A model generated the notes under the pieces. It worked only from the letters and a program-made list of their open reading frames with translations. It was not told where the DNA came from and did not search any database. From contig UREH01000134.1 in NCBI GenBank assembly GCA_900546835.1, forward strand, positions 1-6,436: DNA of 6,436 nt. The letters are read 5' to 3'. Both the position numbers and the translations under genes were made by a program. The DNA comes from an uncultured Porphyromonadaceae bacterium. Its GTDB lineage: Bacteria > Bacteroidota > Bacteroidia > Bacteroidales > Muribaculaceae. Below are positions 1 to 6,436 of this stretch, in pieces. Positions within the stretch are counted from its first letter, which is position 1; each line of letters begins with the position of its first letter.

Positions 1-51
1 GGAAATATTATTGATAATCAGCAACTTATCTATGTTTATCGGACACTAATA
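1..51. mobile_element. Right-hand end of an insertion sequence running off the left edge (partial)
   Basis: The bases GGACACTAAT at 41-50 are the exact reverse complement of ATTAGTGTCC at 698-707, which is the tip of the small mobile element further right. This makes 41-51 a likely outer end of a related insertion sequence lying mostly outside the window. The plus frame starting at base 1 is open through this end to a TAG at 82-84, reading as Asn-Gln-Gln-Leu-Ile-Tyr just before the terminus. That would fit a transposase C-terminus reaching the IS end, as in IS4-family elements of Bacteroidales. The family assignment is from memory of such ends and is tentative. The other end and the target duplication cannot be seen. 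Confidence 0.45.
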
Positions 52-58
52 GTTTCGT

Positions 59-673
59 TTAATCTGCTAAAACGACCATTTTAGATGGATTTCCCCTTTC
101 CAGTCCATCGTACATCGATTTCCTGGGTGTAGTTTCGAGTCGTATGAGCATCATTTCCCGACATCTGGAAAAGAAATAAGAAAAGGGCAAATTATCTTTC
201 TTCCACACTTTTTCATTGTACAAATTTCTGGAAGAAATTCGTATTCTTACAATCCCATAATTTTCAATATCTAAACATTCCTGCTCGGTTAATGCAAACA
301 AAGCAACATATGATGAGATTAATTTCTCATCTGGAACGTACATCATACCACCCGCCCCATAGCCTATTGTTCCAGAAGTTGTATTGTAATTATTAATCGG
401 GATTTCCAGATTATCATTATTGGATAAGTTCAGCAATAATACGGCATTTTCAGGGATATAATTTTTGGAAGTAACTAATATACACCAATCAATACTGCCA
501 TTTTTCTCATAAGCTTTTAGTCTGAATTCATACTTTTCTCCATCCAGTTTCGCTTTAAACGGGGAGCTCATAAGCTGACGTCTTCCATCATCCTCAAGCC
601 GTTCCAATTCTATCTTTTGCGAATAGCAAAGAAAAATATTTACAAGAAATAATAGTAGAAAAATTTTTCTCAT
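59..673 (-). CDS. Exported protein of unknown function, about 204 aa
   Basis: I do not recognise a named family. The preferred start is the second in-frame ATG (673-671), giving MRKIFLLLFLVNIF, a short basic end followed by a hydrophobic core typical of a signal peptide. Cleavage is likely near CYS-QK, and a mature N-terminal Gln is common in Bacteroidetes. An ATG three codons upstream (682) is possible but less natural. There is no convincing lipobox, so a periplasmic or secreted soluble protein is more likely than a lipoprotein. The mature part is mixed polar, has no further membrane helix, and contains a glycine-rich stretch (GTIGYGAGGM) near residues 103-112 followed by a beta-strand-like RIRIS segment. 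Its AT-rich codons contrast with the GC-rich genes to the right, which suggests accessory or transferred DNA. Mobile-element ends lie 7 bases past its stop and 23 bases before its start. The putative native promoter now lies beyond the 258-base element, so expression is doubtful. Confidence 0.72.
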   Translation of the reverse strand: MRKIFLLLFLVNIFLCYSQKIELERLEDDGRRQLMSSPFKAKLDGEKYEFRLKAYEKNGSIDWCILVTSKNYIPENAVLLLNLSNNDNLEIPINNYNTTSGTIGYGAGGMMYVPDEKLISSYVALFALTEQECLDIENYGIVRIRISSRNLYNEKVWKKDNLPFSYFFSRCREMMLIRLETTPRKSMYDGLERGNPSKMVVLAD

Positions 674-687
674 GGATAACATCTAAA

Positions 688-696
688 GTTGCAAAG
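688..696. repeat. Left copy of the 9-base target duplication (GTTGCAAAG)
   Basis: GTTGCAAAG directly abuts the left terminus of the mobile element and recurs in direct orientation at 955-963, directly abutting the right terminus. A 9-base duplication is in the range known for several IS4-family branches. The boundaries set by this repeat leave both element ends starting with CA when read inwards, which independently supports the assignment. Confidence 0.7.
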
Positions 697-954
697 CATT
701 AGTGTCCACTAAAAAATCATATGAGGACTTTGAAATTGTTGATATTCAATTTGTTGTAAGTAAATTTGGCACGCAACGATTTGATTTTATCTTTGCGGTC
801 TGTATCAGACTGTTTGAGAAATTTTCTCAGTCAAAGAAATCCCTTTATTCTGCAACTTATTGAATATCAAGCATAATTTCAAGGGTCTCTATGGTTCAGG
901 TGAACTGAATTTATTTAATTTTTAACCACGTCCCATTTTTAGTGGACAGTAGTG
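697..954. mobile_element. 258-base MITE-like non-autonomous element with terminal inverted repeats
   Basis: The left end CATTAGTGTCCACTAAAAA (697-715) and the reverse complement of the right end at 936-954 match at 17 of 19 positions, differing only at positions 3 and 6. Flanking 9-base direct repeats (688-696 and 955-963) mark a transposition event. Inside lies a second inverted pair: TTGATATTCAAT (739-750) and its perfect complement (859-870), extendable with gaps to 730-758 and 851-882. Smaller hairpins occur at about 810-834 and 891-904. No transposase is encoded; the longest minus-strand open stretch (830-717, 37 codons) lacks an ATG. The element would therefore depend on a transposase supplied in trans, plausibly from the relative whose end is at 41-51. 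An internally deleted IS remnant is the main alternative. It also carries a plus-strand promoter (765-795). Confidence 0.75.
765..795 (+). promoter_or_regulatory. Bacteroidetes-type promoter inside the mobile element, facing the dxs operon
   Basis: TTTG at 765-768 and TATCTTTG at 788-795 are separated by 19 bases. This matches the primary-sigma promoter pattern of Bacteroidetes (TTTG around -33, TAnnTTTG around -7) with every fixed base present. Transcription would begin near 801-803 and leave the element rightwards, towards the small membrane gene and dxs. Internal inverted repeats in the resulting transcript could reduce read-through. The motif is seen directly; activity is inferred. Confidence 0.5.
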
Positions 955-963
955 GTTGCAAAG
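955..963. repeat. Right copy of the 9-base target duplication (GTTGCAAAG)
   Basis: Same 9 bases and same orientation as 688-696, directly abutting the right terminus of the mobile element. On the minus strand this copy reads CTTTGCAAC and forms part of the -7 box of the leftward promoter at 959-991. Confidence 0.7.
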
Positions 964-991
964 ATATAAAATTTTGAGGAAATTTCGAAAA
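959..991 (-). promoter_or_regulatory. Probable original promoter of the exported-protein gene, now separated by the insertion
   Basis: On the minus strand, 966-959 reads TATCTTTG, a perfect TAnnTTTG -7 box. About 20 bases upstream is a T-rich stretch ending in TTC, a poor match to the TTTG -33 element. Removing the mobile element and one copy of its target duplication would place this box about 20 bases upstream of the ATG at 673. At the gene-proximal copy the same position now reads ATGCTTTG, so the TA of the box has been lost. This stretch (964-1057) holds nothing else I can identify. Confidence 0.42.
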
Positions 992-1057
992 AACACTATA
1001 TAGCGTCCACGGCTCTTTCATTTAAGATCGCATTGCATTATGCCCGGTGAGAGGTTG

Positions 1058-1088
1058 TTGACAAATAGGGAAGAAAATTGTATCTTTG
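1058..1088 (+). promoter_or_regulatory. Native promoter of the dxs-trkA-trkH operon
   Basis: TTG at 1058-1060 and TATCTTTG at 1081-1088 are spaced by 20 bases, fitting the Bacteroidetes primary-sigma consensus. Transcription would start around 1094-1096, leaving a leader of roughly 75 bases before the ATG at 1169. The leader shows no riboswitch-like fold that I can recognise and no Shine-Dalgarno sequence, which is normal for this phylum. Confidence 0.62.
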
Positions 1089-1168
1089 TGGGTTGAAGAC
1101 ACAGAAAGCAAAAGCAGCAGTTTACACATTCTATAAACCAGCCGCCCATAAACCAACTGACTAAAGCA

Positions 1169-1414
1169 ATGAAAGCTACATGCAACGGCAAAAAACAACG
1201 GGAGACGCAGAGGAAGCGGGTCTCGGGGGGCGTGGTGGCGAGGTTCGCCATCATAGGGCTGCTGTGGGCCGGGCTGTGCGCATGGTATGTTGCACATATG
1301 GTGGCTGCGGGCACGCAAGTGACGCTGCTGACGCTTTTCCCGCTGATTGCTTCGGCGATAGTGGTGTTTGTGCCTCTCTATAAGAAATACGTCAGAAATG
1401 ATAACAAACGATAA
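1169..1414 (+). CDS. Small two-helix membrane protein, 81 aa, unknown function
   Basis: No family is recognised. The protein begins with a strongly basic tail of about 19 residues ([10 protein letters not shown]). It then has a hydrophobic helix at about 22-44, a short turn, a second helix at about 49-71, and a basic C-terminus ([11 protein letters not shown]). By the positive-inside rule both ends should face the cytoplasm. Support for a real gene: it is the first open frame after the operon promoter, its GC-rich composition matches the downstream genes rather than the AT-rich flank, and its stop overlaps the dxs start by 17 bases, which implies translational coupling. Nearby ORFs in other frames and on the minus strand are judged shadows because they lack this hydrophobic pattern and context. 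The role is unknown, and being beside dxs does not by itself imply a part in isoprenoid synthesis. Confidence 0.7.
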   Translation: MKATCNGKKQRETQRKRVSGGVVARFAIIGLLWAGLCAWYVAHMVAAGTQVTLLTLFPLIASAIVVFVPLYKKYVRNDNKR

Positions 1415-3389
1415 GGAAAACGGTGGATGCCGCCCGGCGGACTCTCCGCAAGGCGCCCCTTCCACCACTCTGCTGAACACCATCGACTCGCCGGAGCAGC
1501 TGCGTAAGCTCCCCGTGAGCGCCCTACCGCAGGTGTGCTCCGAAATCCGCGAGTTCCTGATCAGCAGTCTGTCGGAAAATCCGGGCCACTTCGCATCGTC
1601 GATGGGGGCGGTGGAAATCACGGTGGCCCTACACTACGTGTTCAACACTCCCTACGACCGCATCGTATGGGATGTGGGACACCAGGCCTACGGCCACAAG
1701 CTCCTCACGGGGCGTCGCGACCGTTTCGCCACCAACCGCAAATTAGGAGGACTCAGCGGCTTCCCCTCCCCTGCCGAAAGCGAATACGACACTTTCTCGG
1801 CCGGACACGCCTCCAACTCGATTTCGGCGGCGCTCGGCATGGCCGTGGCGACGGAGCTCAACGGCGAGACGCCCCGGCGCAACGTGGTGGCCGTAATCGG
1901 CGACGCATCCATTGGCGGCGGCCTGGCGTTCGAGGGTCTGAACAACGCCGCCCACACGCCCAACAACCTGCTGATTGTGCTCAACGACAACGACATGTCG
2001 ATCGACGCCAATGTAGGCTCGCTCCACAACTACCTGGCTCACATCACCACCTCGAAGGGATACAACGACTTCCGATATTCGCTCTACCGTCTCCTGCGCC
2101 GCTTCAATATGGTGTCGGACCGCAAGAAGGGGGCAATCATGCGCTTCAACAACAGTCTGAAATCGCTGCTGTCGAGCCAACAGAATATATTCGAGGGTCT
2201 TAACATACGCTATTTCGGTCCGGTCGACGGCCACGACGTAGCCTCGCTCGTAAAGACACTCAACGACATCAAGGGGATGAGCGGGCCGCGTCTGCTCCAC
2301 ATCAAGACCCGAAAAGGGAAAGGGTTCGCGGCCGCCGAGGCCGACCCGGCCACATGGCACGCCCCCGGCAAATTCGACCCCTCCACAGGAGCGCTGCGCT
2401 GCAAATGCCATACCGATGGCTCCCCGATGAAATTCCAGGACGTGTTCGGCCATACGATGGTCGAACTGGCCTCCAAAAATCCCAAAATCGTAGGCATCAC
2501 GGCCGCAATGCCCTCCGGCACCTCGATGTGCATCCTCAAGGAGGCGTATCCGCGCCGCGTGTTCGACGTAGGCATCTCCGAGGAGCATGCCGTGACTTTC
2601 GCCGGCGGTCTGGCAAAGGAGGGGCTGCGCCCGTTTGTAGCCATCTATTCTTCCTTCCTCCAGCGAGCCTACGACCAGATGATTCACGACGTGGCACTGA
2701 TGCGGCTGCCCGTAACTTTCTGCATCGACCGCGCCGGCCTCGTGGGAGAAGACGGCGCAACACACCACGGCGCATTCGACCTTGTATACCTCAGCTCGAT
2801 ACCCGGCATGACTGTAGCTGCCCCACGCGACGAGGCCACGCTGCGCAACCTGCTCTACACCGCGCAGGCCGCCGACTGCGGCCCGATGGCCATCCGCTAT
2901 CCGCGCGGCTGCGGCTTCAGCGCCGACTGGCGGACGCCCATGCACGCGCTTGAGATAGGCCGCGGCGAGCAACTTGCCTATGGCACCGACATCGCCATAA
3001 TCTCCACCGGCACAATCGCCCGCGAGGTGAGCGAAGCCATCGCTACGCTGGCCGCTCAGGGCATCTCGGCCGCACACTACGACATGACGTTCGTCAAGCC
3101 GCTCGACACGGCGATGCTGCGCGACATAGCCCGCTCGGGAATGCCCGTGCTCACCGTGGAAGACGGCTCCATCGAGGGTGGACTCGGCACAGCCGTGGCC
3201 GCCTGGATGGCCGACGAAGGCTACCATCCGGCCATGCGCCGGCTGGGCATACCCGACAGATTTGTGGCGCAAGGCTCAGTGGCGCAGCTCAAGAAACTAT
3301 GCGGCATCGACGCCGCATCGATAGCAGAGGCCGCCGCAGGTCTCGCAAAAATCCTATCACCGGTAAAATCCGCCGCCATATGCGAATAG
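1398..3389 (+). CDS. dxs: 1-deoxy-D-xylulose-5-phosphate synthase
   Basis: This thiamine-diphosphate enzyme condenses pyruvate and D-glyceraldehyde 3-phosphate to DXP with loss of CO2. It is the first step of the MEP isoprenoid pathway and feeds thiamine and pyridoxal synthesis in many bacteria; it is cytosolic. From the ATG at 1398 it is 663 aa, slightly longer than the usual 620-640 because of a ~24-residue polar N-terminal tail. Recognisable parts: GHFASSMG with the active-site His (about 64), [10 protein letters not shown] (93-101), the diphosphate/metal motif from GDASIGGG (168) to LNDNDMSID (195-203), the catalytic Glu in ISEEHAV (about 395), [17 protein letters not shown] (445-461) and RYPRG (500-504). 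The C-terminal transketolase domain spans about 515-640. GDA replaces the classical GDG, which I recall as common in Bacteroidetes. An upstream ATG at 1368 would add ten residues but lies deeper inside the preceding gene. No frameshift or missing catalytic residue is seen. Confidence 0.97.
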   Translation: MITNDKENGGCRPADSPQGAPSTTLLNTIDSPEQLRKLPVSALPQVCSEIREFLISSLSENPGHFASSMGAVEITVALHYVFNTPYDRIVWDVGHQAYGHKLLTGRRDRFATNRKLGGLSGFPSPAESEYDTFSAGHASNSISAALGMAVATELNGETPRRNVVAVIGDASIGGGLAFEGLNNAAHTPNNLLIVLNDNDMSIDANVGSLHNYLAHITTSKGYNDFRYSLYRLLRRFNMVSDRKKGAIMRFNNSLKSLLSSQQNIFEGLNIRYFGPVDGHDVASLVKTLNDIKGMSGPRLLHIKTRKGKGFAAAEADPATWHAPGKFDPSTGALRCKCHTDGSPMKFQDVFGHTMVELASKNPKIVGITAAMPSGTSMCILKEAYPRRVFDVGISEEHAVTFAGGLAKEGLRPFVAIYSSFLQRAYDQMIHDVALMRLPVTFCIDRAGLVGEDGATHHGAFDLVYLSSIPGMTVAAPRDEATLRNLLYTAQAADCGPMAIRYPRGCGFSADWRTPMHALEIGRGEQLAYGTDIAIISTGTIAREVSEAIATLAAQGISAAHYDMTFVKPLDTAMLRDIARSGMPVLTVEDGSIEGGLGTAVAAWMADEGYHPAMRRLGIPDRFVAQGSVAQLKKLCGIDAASIAEAAAGLAKILSPVKSAAICE

Positions 3390-4720
3390 TTATTGCAGGA
3401 GCCGGCGAAGTAGGCTCGCATCTGGCGAAACTGCTTTCGCGCGAGGAGCAGGATATAGTATTGCTCGACCGCGACGCAACGAAACTCTCCGTGCTCGATT
3501 CCAACTACAACCTGATGACCATGGTCGGATCGCCCACCTCCTTCAGCTCGCTGCGCGGAGCCGGTGTGGCCGAGTGCGATCTCTTCATCGCGGTGACTCC
3601 ATTCGAAAACGCCAACCTCATATCGTGTGAGATAGCGAAACACCTCGGAGCGAAAAAGACCGTGGCGCGCATCGACAACTATGAGTTTCTCAACCCCGAC
3701 AACCACGACTTCTTCTGCTCGCGCGGCATCGACCACCTGATATATCCCGAAATGCTCGCCGCGCAGGAGATACGCACCGCACTGAAACGCCCCTGGGTGC
3801 GCCACTGGTTCGAGCTCCACAACGGCGAGCTGATTGTGGTGGGCGTGAAAATCCGCGACAATGCGTCGCTCATCGGCAAGAAACTGCGCGACATAACCTA
3901 CACCCAGCACAACTACCACGTATCGGCCATCCGCCGCCACCACGAGACCATTATTCCGCGCGGCGACGATGAAATCCTCGACGGCGACATAATCTACTTC
4001 ACCACCACACGCGATTATATCGACGAAATTCGCCAGATATGCGGCAAGCGCGCCTACAAAATCCATAAAGTGATGATAATGGGTGGCGGACGCATCGCCG
4101 TAAGGCTGGCTCATCTCGCCTCGGCCGACTACGACATGACCATAATCGACGACAATCTCGACGTATGCCATGCGTTGCCGGAGAAATGCTCCGGAACCGA
4201 CGTTAAGATAATCCACGGCGACGCCCGCAACAACGACCTGCTCCTGGAAGAAAACATAGGCTCGTTTGATGCCTTCGTGGCCCTGACGGAATATTCCGAG
4301 ACCAATATCCTCGCATGCCTGACGGCCAAAGAGATGCACGTGAGCAAAACCGTGGCCGAAGTCGAAAATATCCAGTTCATTTCCGAAGCCGAGGGACTGA
4401 ACATAGGCACCGTAATCAACAAGAAACTGCTCGCGTCGAGCAAGATTTTCCAGCTGCTGCTCGATGCCGACGAGAGCTCCTCGAAATTCATGGCCCTGGC
4501 CGACGCCGAGGTCGCTGAAATCGACGCCCGGCCCGGCTCCAAAATCACCAAGGCCGACGTGAAAGACCTCCATCTGAGCCACGACATGACCCTTGCCGGC
4601 CTCGTACGCGACGGGAAAGGGATGCTGATCGACGGCCGCACGCGCATTCAACCCGGCGACCACGTGGTTGTGTTCTGCCTCTCGGGCTCCATCCACCGCG
4701 TGGAAAAACTCTTCATCTGA
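3380..4720 (+). CDS. trkA: Trk potassium-uptake regulatory subunit TrkA (two RCK modules)
   Basis: TrkA is the cytosolic nucleotide-binding subunit that sits under TrkH and gates potassium uptake in response to NAD(H) or ATP/ADP. The ATG at 3380 is chosen because it starts directly at the first Rossmann strand ([12 protein letters not shown]); the frame is open further upstream only because it runs inside dxs. The product is 446 aa, the usual length for a duplicated TrkA. Module one has the glycine motif GAGEVG (7-12), an acidic LLDRD at the end of strand two (28-32), and a TrkA-C domain around 140-220. Module two repeats this with GGGRIA (235-240), IIDDN (255-259) and a second TrkA-C domain from about 365 to 446. 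Both nucleotide sites look intact. The start overlaps the dxs stop by 10 bases, so translation is probably coupled. The partner trkH follows after 145 bases. Confidence 0.96.
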   Translation: MRIVIAGAGEVGSHLAKLLSREEQDIVLLDRDATKLSVLDSNYNLMTMVGSPTSFSSLRGAGVAECDLFIAVTPFENANLISCEIAKHLGAKKTVARIDNYEFLNPDNHDFFCSRGIDHLIYPEMLAAQEIRTALKRPWVRHWFELHNGELIVVGVKIRDNASLIGKKLRDITYTQHNYHVSAIRRHHETIIPRGDDEILDGDIIYFTTTRDYIDEIRQICGKRAYKIHKVMIMGGGRIAVRLAHLASADYDMTIIDDNLDVCHALPEKCSGTDVKIIHGDARNNDLLLEENIGSFDAFVALTEYSETNILACLTAKEMHVSKTVAEVENIQFISEAEGLNIGTVINKKLLASSKIFQLLLDADESSSKFMALADAEVAEIDARPGSKITKADVKDLHLSHDMTLAGLVRDGKGMLIDGRTRIQPGDHVVVFCLSGSIHRVEKLFI

Positions 4721-4749
4721 AACCGGTGCTGCAAAACATCCGCAGACTA

Positions 4750-4821
4750 TGTAGGGACGTGCCTTTGGCACTTATAACGAGCAGACAGCCCACCGATACA
4801 TCGCAGAGCGATGTGCCTGCA
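4750..4821. repeat. REP-like pair of short hairpins in the trkA-trkH spacer
   Basis: The first part starts TGTAGGGAC (4750-4758) and forms a small hairpin, GTGCC / GGCAC with a TTT loop (4759-4771). The second part is a perfect 7-base stem, ACATCGC / GCGATGT with an AGA loop (4798-4814), followed by GCCTGCA. The second stem recurs exactly after trkH (6360-6376) with an AAA loop, and there its tail GTCCCTACA is the complement of the head of this unit. The two hairpins therefore look like opposite halves of one palindromic repeat family. In the trkA-trkH transcript they could act as processing or attenuation structures. There is no U-tract, so a classical terminator is unlikely. The rest of the 4721-4865 spacer shows no clear promoter. 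Confidence 0.55.
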
Positions 4822-4865
4822 TTGCTGAAGGAAGACATTTTGCAACGCCTTTATCCAACTGCCTT

Positions 4866-6341
4866 ATGAAAAGAGTGAAAACAGGCATCAATATTCCCAT
4901 GCTGGCACGCGTGGTCGGCCTTCTCGTAGTAATAGAGGCCATCTTCATGCTTGTGCCGCTCGCCACCGCCTTTTACTATCATGAATCCGACTCCACGGCA
5001 TTTGCCATAGGAGCAATATTCACGGCCGTTGCCGGCCTTCTGATAGTGTTTGCCGTACGGCCTTCCCACCACCACATGGGTAAACGCGAGGGCTTTCTGC
5101 TTACGGCTCTTGTGTGGATAGTATTCTCATTCTTCGGTCTGGTGCCGTTCATGCTCTGCTCAACTCCGATGAGCTTTACCGACGCATTTTTCGAATCCAT
5201 GTCGGCTTTCTCCACCACCGGGGTATCGGTGGCTGAGGATATCAACGCCCTGTCGCATTCGGTGCTGATGTGGCGTGCGCTGATGCAATGGATAGGCGGG
5301 ATGGGTATAATACTCTTCACACTGGCCGTCATCCCGATGCTCAACTCGTCGGGGGGCATGCAGATGTTTAACGCGGAGGTTACGGGGATAACCCACGAGA
5401 AGCTACGCCCTCGCGTAAGCTCCACAGCCAAACGGCTGTGGCTCATCTACACTCTCCTGACGGCGGCGCTCGTAGGGTTCTACTGCCTCGGGCCGATGAA
5501 TGCGTTCGACAGCATATGCCATGCGTTCTCCACGATGTCGACGGGCGGATTCTCCACGCGCCATGAGTCGATTATGGCGTGGGATTCTCTCTACGTCAAA
5601 ATTGTGACTACCGTATTCATGTTTATCGGCAGCGTGAATTTCGCCCTTATCTACAAAGCTTCGACCGGAGCGTTCGGCAACGTATGGAGCAACCAGGCAT
5701 TCCGCGCGTTCGTCAAGATTATTGCAGTCCTCTTTGTGGTTTTCGACGTAGCCATGTGGTTCAACCCGGAAGTACCGCGCACCGTCGAGGCCTTCACCAT
5801 CGATCCGCTCTTCCAGATAGTCTCGGCAATGTCGTCGACGGCCTTTATAGTCGACGGGTTCCAGCAGTGGGGCTTCCTTCTTCTGGGGCTGACATTCGTA
5901 ATGATGTTTTTCGGCGGCTGCGCCGGCTCTACTTCCGGCGGCGCTAAAATCGACCGCTTCATCGTGTTGTGGAAAAATTCGACCAACGAGCTCGAGCGAT
6001 GCATCAGACCGAACCATATCCTTTCGGTGCAATGGAACGATAAGGCCGTGAGCCCTGATCTGCTCAACAAGGTGCTGGTGTTCATCACGCTTTATACCGG
6101 GATAATCGTGGCAGGGGCACTGGCGCTGTCGGCTACCGGCGTGCCGCTTACCGACGCATTTTTCGCCGCCTTGGCATGCGTGAGCAATGCCGGATGCGAA
6201 CTCAATATGGCTGGTTATGGCGAGAGCTATATCCTCATTCCCGATTTCGGCAAATGGGTGCTTTCGTTCCTGATGGTGACGGGCCGTCTGGAGATTTTCA
6301 CCGTGCTGGTGCTGTTTATCCCCGGATTTTGGAGAAAGTAA
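4866..6341 (+). CDS. trkH: Trk potassium-uptake pore subunit TrkH
   Basis: TrkH is the inner-membrane potassium-translocating subunit built from four M1-P-M2 repeats and controlled by TrkA. The 491-aa product is full length. After a short cytoplasmic tail, hydrophobic helices begin at about residue 12. The first pore loop has FSTTGVS (115-121), the second MSTGGFS (224-230), and the fourth CVSNAGCEL (438-446). The conserved loop after the sixth helix, GGCAGSTSGGAKIDR (350-364), corresponds to the gating loop of the TrkH/KtrB family. The C-terminal GRLEIFTVLVLF (473-484) is typical of bacterial TrkH. The third pore loop is unusual: it reads MSSTAFIVDG (322-331), with Ala at 326 where a filter glycine is normal. 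The fourth loop also lacks the GPG that often follows NVG or NIG. The only plausible start is the ATG at 4866. The gene is presumably co-transcribed with trkA through the hairpin-bearing spacer. Confidence 0.96.
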   Translation: MKRVKTGINIPMLARVVGLLVVIEAIFMLVPLATAFYYHESDSTAFAIGAIFTAVAGLLIVFAVRPSHHHMGKREGFLLTALVWIVFSFFGLVPFMLCSTPMSFTDAFFESMSAFSTTGVSVAEDINALSHSVLMWRALMQWIGGMGIILFTLAVIPMLNSSGGMQMFNAEVTGITHEKLRPRVSSTAKRLWLIYTLLTAALVGFYCLGPMNAFDSICHAFSTMSTGGFSTRHESIMAWDSLYVKIVTTVFMFIGSVNFALIYKASTGAFGNVWSNQAFRAFVKIIAVLFVVFDVAMWFNPEVPRTVEAFTIDPLFQIVSAMSSTAFIVDGFQQWGFLLLGLTFVMMFFGGCAGSTSGGAKIDRFIVLWKNSTNELERCIRPNHILSVQWNDKAVSPDLLNKVLVFITLYTGIIVAGALALSATGVPLTDAFFAALACVSNAGCELNMAGYGESYILIPDFGKWVLSFLMVTGRLEIFTVLVLFIPGFWRK

Positions 6342-6359
6342 AATAAATTCCTGAACTAT

Positions 6360-6386
6360 ACATCGCAAAGCGATGTCCCTACAGGG
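6360..6386. repeat. REP-like hairpin downstream of trkH
   Basis: ACATCGC / GCGATGT with an AAA loop (6360-6376) repeats the stem found at 4798-4814, and the following CCCTACA extends the match to the complement of the head at 4750. CCCT-AC-AGGG (6377-6386) is a further short inverted repeat. It begins 18 bases after the trkH stop, so it could protect or terminate the operon's 3' end, although no T-run follows. The remaining bases to the window edge show no supported gene; an ATG at 6428 is too close to the edge to judge. Confidence 0.5.
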
Positions 6387-6436
6387 CAACCGCATCAAAA
6401 TCAGAGAAGAAAAGTACCGGATTCATCATGCCGACA

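Noticed and set aside
717..830. Minus-strand open stretch of 37 codons inside the mobile element, lysine-rich and protein-like near its end (DTDRKDKIKSL)
   Set aside because: It has no ATG, is preceded by a stop at 833-831, and overlaps structural inverted repeats. It may be a transposase remnant, but I cannot show that.
985..1015. Sequence GCGTCCAC near 1003-1010, resembling the GTGTCCAC of the transposon ends
   Set aside because: The similarity is short, lacks the flanking TAAAAA or ATTA of the true ends, and has no partner.
1133..1155. Direct repeat ATAAACCA twice in the leader before the small membrane gene, 15 bases apart
   Set aside because: Eight bases at this spacing can arise by chance, and no dyad or regulator motif is associated with it.
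1022..1621. Minus-strand frame spanning the operon promoter and the small gene
   Set aside because: It runs antisense through the promoter, the small membrane gene and the dxs start, and its composition shows no protein-family features.
1743..3272. Long minus-strand open frame of about 509 codons opposite dxs, and similar long antisense frames opposite trkA and trkH
   Set aside because: These are shadows of GC-rich codons in well-recognised genes. Their translations are rich in His, Gly, Arg and Val with no domain signal.
4721..4865. Possible separate promoter for trkH in the trkA-trkH spacer
   Set aside because: No TAnnTTTG box with a TTG at suitable distance was found. The nearest candidate, around ACATTTTG, lacks the TA.
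6428..6436. ATG-CCG-ACA at the right edge as a possible next gene start
   Set aside because: Only three codons are visible and no promoter or family signal supports it.

Overview
The window looks like a Bacteroidales chromosome, possibly Muribaculaceae or a relative. Three signs point there: the conserved gene order dxs-trkA-trkH, promoters of the Bacteroidetes type (TTTG or TTG, about 19-21 bases, then TAnnTTTG) instead of -35/-10 boxes, and gene starts without Shine-Dalgarno sequences. The family-level assignment is an inference; the phylum-level one is firmer.

The left ~1 kb is AT-rich accessory DNA. Bases 1 to about 51 look like the outer end of an insertion sequence that runs off the left edge. 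A minus-strand gene (673 down to 59) encodes an exported protein of unknown function. It is followed by a 258-base non-autonomous transposon-like element (697-954) with 19-base imperfect terminal inverted repeats, nested internal inverted repeats and a 9-base target duplication. The duplicated target looks like the -7 box of the exported-protein gene's own promoter, so the insertion seems to have cut that gene from its promoter. The element also carries a near-consensus promoter pointing the other way, towards dxs.

From about 1.06 kb the sequence becomes GC-rich and compact. A promoter (1058-1088) precedes four co-directional plus-strand genes: an 81-codon two-helix membrane protein (1169-1414), dxs (1398-3389), trkA (3380-4720) and trkH (4866-6341). 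The first three overlap by 17 and 10 bases. The last two are separated by 145 bases holding two short hairpins of a REP-like family, and another member lies just after trkH.

Functionally, dxs makes 1-deoxy-D-xylulose 5-phosphate, the entry point of the MEP isoprenoid pathway. TrkA (regulatory, two RCK modules) and TrkH (membrane pore) form a potassium-uptake system. TrkH has an unusual third pore loop, with Ala where the filter glycine is expected. No CRISPR array, tRNA, rRNA or clear novel multi-gene system is visible. The most interesting material is the small mobile element sitting in a divergent promoter region.
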